Source: an uncultured bacterium (lineage in GTDB: Bacteria; Actinomycetota; Coriobacteriia; Coriobacteriales; Coriobacteriaceae). From it: a stretch of DNA of 17,051 nucleotides. This document shows positions 16,701 to 17,051 of this stretch, in pieces. Where the stretch lies: assembly GCA_905216175.1 (NCBI GenBank), contig CAJMSV010000034.1, positions 1 to 17,051 of the forward strand, written 5' to 3'. The position numbers and the translations under genes are program-made. Each line of letters starts with the position of its first letter. Within the stretch, counting starts at the first letter, position 1. The notes below the pieces were generated by a model. The model saw only the letters and a program-made list of their open reading frames with translations, had not been told where the DNA came from and did no database searches.

Positions 16701-16991
16701 AACGTGGCAAACGTGTTCAACGCCGAGACCTTTATCGAGGGCCTCATTGCCGGCGTCTTTGCTGTTGTCGTCGTGGTGGCCGTGAGCTTCCCGGTCAATG
16801 CTTGGGCGCTTGCGGCCAAACAGGTCCCCAACCTGATGAGCCTGCCCGTGCAGGATGCGCTGGTGCGCATCGCGATTTCGGTGCTGCTAACGGTCGTCGC
16901 CGGTCTGCTACCGGCCCGCAGTGCATCCAAAAAAGATCCAGTAGAGGCCCTGCGCTCCGAAAAATGTGACAAAGGGACAGTCCCTTTGTAA
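13710..16991 (+). CDS. Fused ABC ATPase-permease (MacB/FtsX type) with a very large external domain
   Basis: A 1093-residue transporter with ATPase and permease in one chain. The ATPase (1-225) has Walker A GPSGSGKTT (38-46), Q-loop Gln90, the signature LSGGQ (142-146), Walker B IVLADEP (162-168) and H-loop His198, the LolD/MacB pattern. One membrane helix (about 264-284) follows, then roughly 650 external residues. These include an Asp/Leu/Ser repeat (665-690) and Gln/Ala-rich helices (about 700-880). Three C-terminal helices (about 948-975, 1010-1032, 1050-1068) carry the FtsX signature VLERKKEIGILRAIGASKR. Such proteins usually act as mechanotransmitters or export peptides, lipids or drugs; the substrate here is unknown. 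ATG at 13710 fits the family start MLELKGICKRY and has AGAGG upstream. A GTG nine codons earlier is possible. The last codons and stop lie in a palindromic element (16969-16989). Confidence 0.92.
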   Translation: MLELKGICKRYVTQAFTQVALDNVSLAFRDNEFVAILGPSGSGKTTMLNVIGGLDHFDSGDLLIDDISTKDFHDRDWDAYRNNRIGFVFQSYNLIPHQTILENVELALTLTGVGHAERRQRAREALEKVGLGEHVNKRPSQLSGGQMQRVAIARALINDPEIVLADEPTGALDSTTSVQVMDLLKEVARDRLVIMVTHNPELAYQYATRIVNLADGKITDDSDPFDVADATRREAKPTRKTSMSFVTALGLSARNLMTKKGRTAMTAFAGSIGIIGIAAILALSNGVNGYIKKVEEDTLSSYPLTISKQDYDLSSMMGGQGTADDDSPENMDSSDDSAGGKAKGTDKIPVVTAVKDMFASVKSNDMTSFKAWLDDGGDGIDKEVNAIQYGYGVTPVVYRAGKGDEKPVRLVPNAMTEAMSGGASSAATVSMESMGTSVFNEMIDDQSLLDSQYDVVAGHWPTSANEAVMVLSSRGTVGDYTLYSIGALDIDELNDLVDSAMTADGKIEAPETGTDFTYDDALSTTYKVLSPADAYRKNEATGMWTDMSDDADFMTAKVADGIDVRIVGVVRPNETANASALSPGIAYTHALTRQLMERAADSQIVQEQLAHPETDVFTGKTFDELQGEAKQGVDLSSMFSVDEAALKSAFSFDASALSGAAGGMDLSGIDLSGLDIDLSDVGKDIDFSDIMAKAPAPDFSGIFDGLELTPEQMQQVGILANQLFEGFLQSDQFKALSPEDLKDASKLAAAFSTYLENDAAAQQCLAQLKALGGDALAERLQQAMTDYVQKQLAPYLQQAMDQVMKVISEQIASTVSSQLKAGTAGLMDQMATQMSSSFANLASAMHVDASAFARAIHFNMDAEDLSSLMMSYAKASKLTYDNNLTTLGYADEADPISVKIFPRDFEAKERVLDHIDAYNKQVKAAGHDDRAISYTDYMGIIMGSVTDIVNTISLVLIAFVSISLVVSSIMIGIITYISVLERKKEIGILRAIGASKRNVANVFNAETFIEGLIAGVFAVVVVVAVSFPVNAWALAAKQVPNLMSLPVQDALVRIAISVLLTVVAGLLPARSASKKDPVEALRSEKCDKGTVPL

Positions 16992-16992
16992 C
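16966..16992. repeat. Palindromic element overlapping the end of the ABC transporter gene
   Basis: ACAAAGGGAC (16969-16978) and GTCCCTTTGT (16980-16989) are perfect complements around a central A. Beyond one G/A mismatch the pairing resumes (GT with AC). The element encodes the last residues of the transporter (CDKGTVPL) and the first base of its TAA stop; read on the other strand it gives the same KGTVPL. This looks like a dispersed REP-like palindrome that landed at the gene end. No second copy is present in this window, so its repetitive nature is an inference. Confidence 0.6.
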
Positions 16993-17051
16993 GATCGAAG
17001 ATATGAGAGCAGAGTAGATGATTCAATCGATAGCCCCTATGGAGGGGAATA
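16992..17051. other. Right-end segment without a recognisable gene
   Basis: These last 60 bases hold no open frame that can be judged. A small stem (CCCCT 17034-17038 with AGGGG 17043-17047) and an ATG at 17039 occur at the edge. GGAGGGG at 17041-17047 could be a ribosome site for a gene starting beyond the window. Confidence 0.25.

Overview
This is high-GC bacterial DNA whose gene content points to a Coriobacteriia-type actinobacterium from the gut, most likely Collinsella or a close relative. This is inferred from gene types, not from a search. The pointers are a divergent clostridial/coriobacterial-type topoisomerase pair, a very large one-piece ABC ATPase-permease, a short CXXC protein beside a membrane ferredoxin and a TlpA-type lipoprotein, and a surface protein ending in an LAxTG-like sorting signal.

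Layout. (1) Positions 1-2312, minus strand: a type IIA topoisomerase pair. The B subunit is complete; the A subunit has a GTG start and runs off the left edge. (2) Positions 2313-2776: a gene-free gap with three inverted repeats. (3) Positions 2777-3793, plus strand: a 338-residue lipoprotein followed by a strong terminator. (4) Positions 3905-11323, minus strand, transcribed right to left: an OmpR-family response regulator, a sensor kinase broken by one in-frame TAA just after its H-box, a LuxR-type regulator, and a 1455-residue Tat-exported, sortase-anchored surface protein. (5) Positions 11414-13456, plus strand, divergent from the response regulator: a 48-residue CXXC protein, a membrane 4Fe-4S protein and a TlpA-like lipoprotein, closed by a terminator at 13536-13563. 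(6) Positions 13710-16991, plus strand: a 1093-residue ABC ATPase-permease whose last codons and stop lie in a palindromic element.

How the parts may work together. The CXXC protein, the polytopic iron-sulfur protein and the thioredoxin-like lipoprotein look like one chain carrying electrons across the membrane to an extracytoplasmic thiol acceptor. The divergent two-component system is a natural candidate regulator for it, but its kinase is interrupted in this sequence. The LuxR gene lies immediately upstream of the giant surface-protein gene on the same strand, suggesting a dedicated regulator-target pair.

No rRNA, tRNA, CRISPR array, transposase or phage gene was seen. The most novel-looking items are the giant surface protein with its LuxR partner, the small redox operon, the nonsense mutation in the kinase, and the palindrome that forms the end of the ABC transporter gene.
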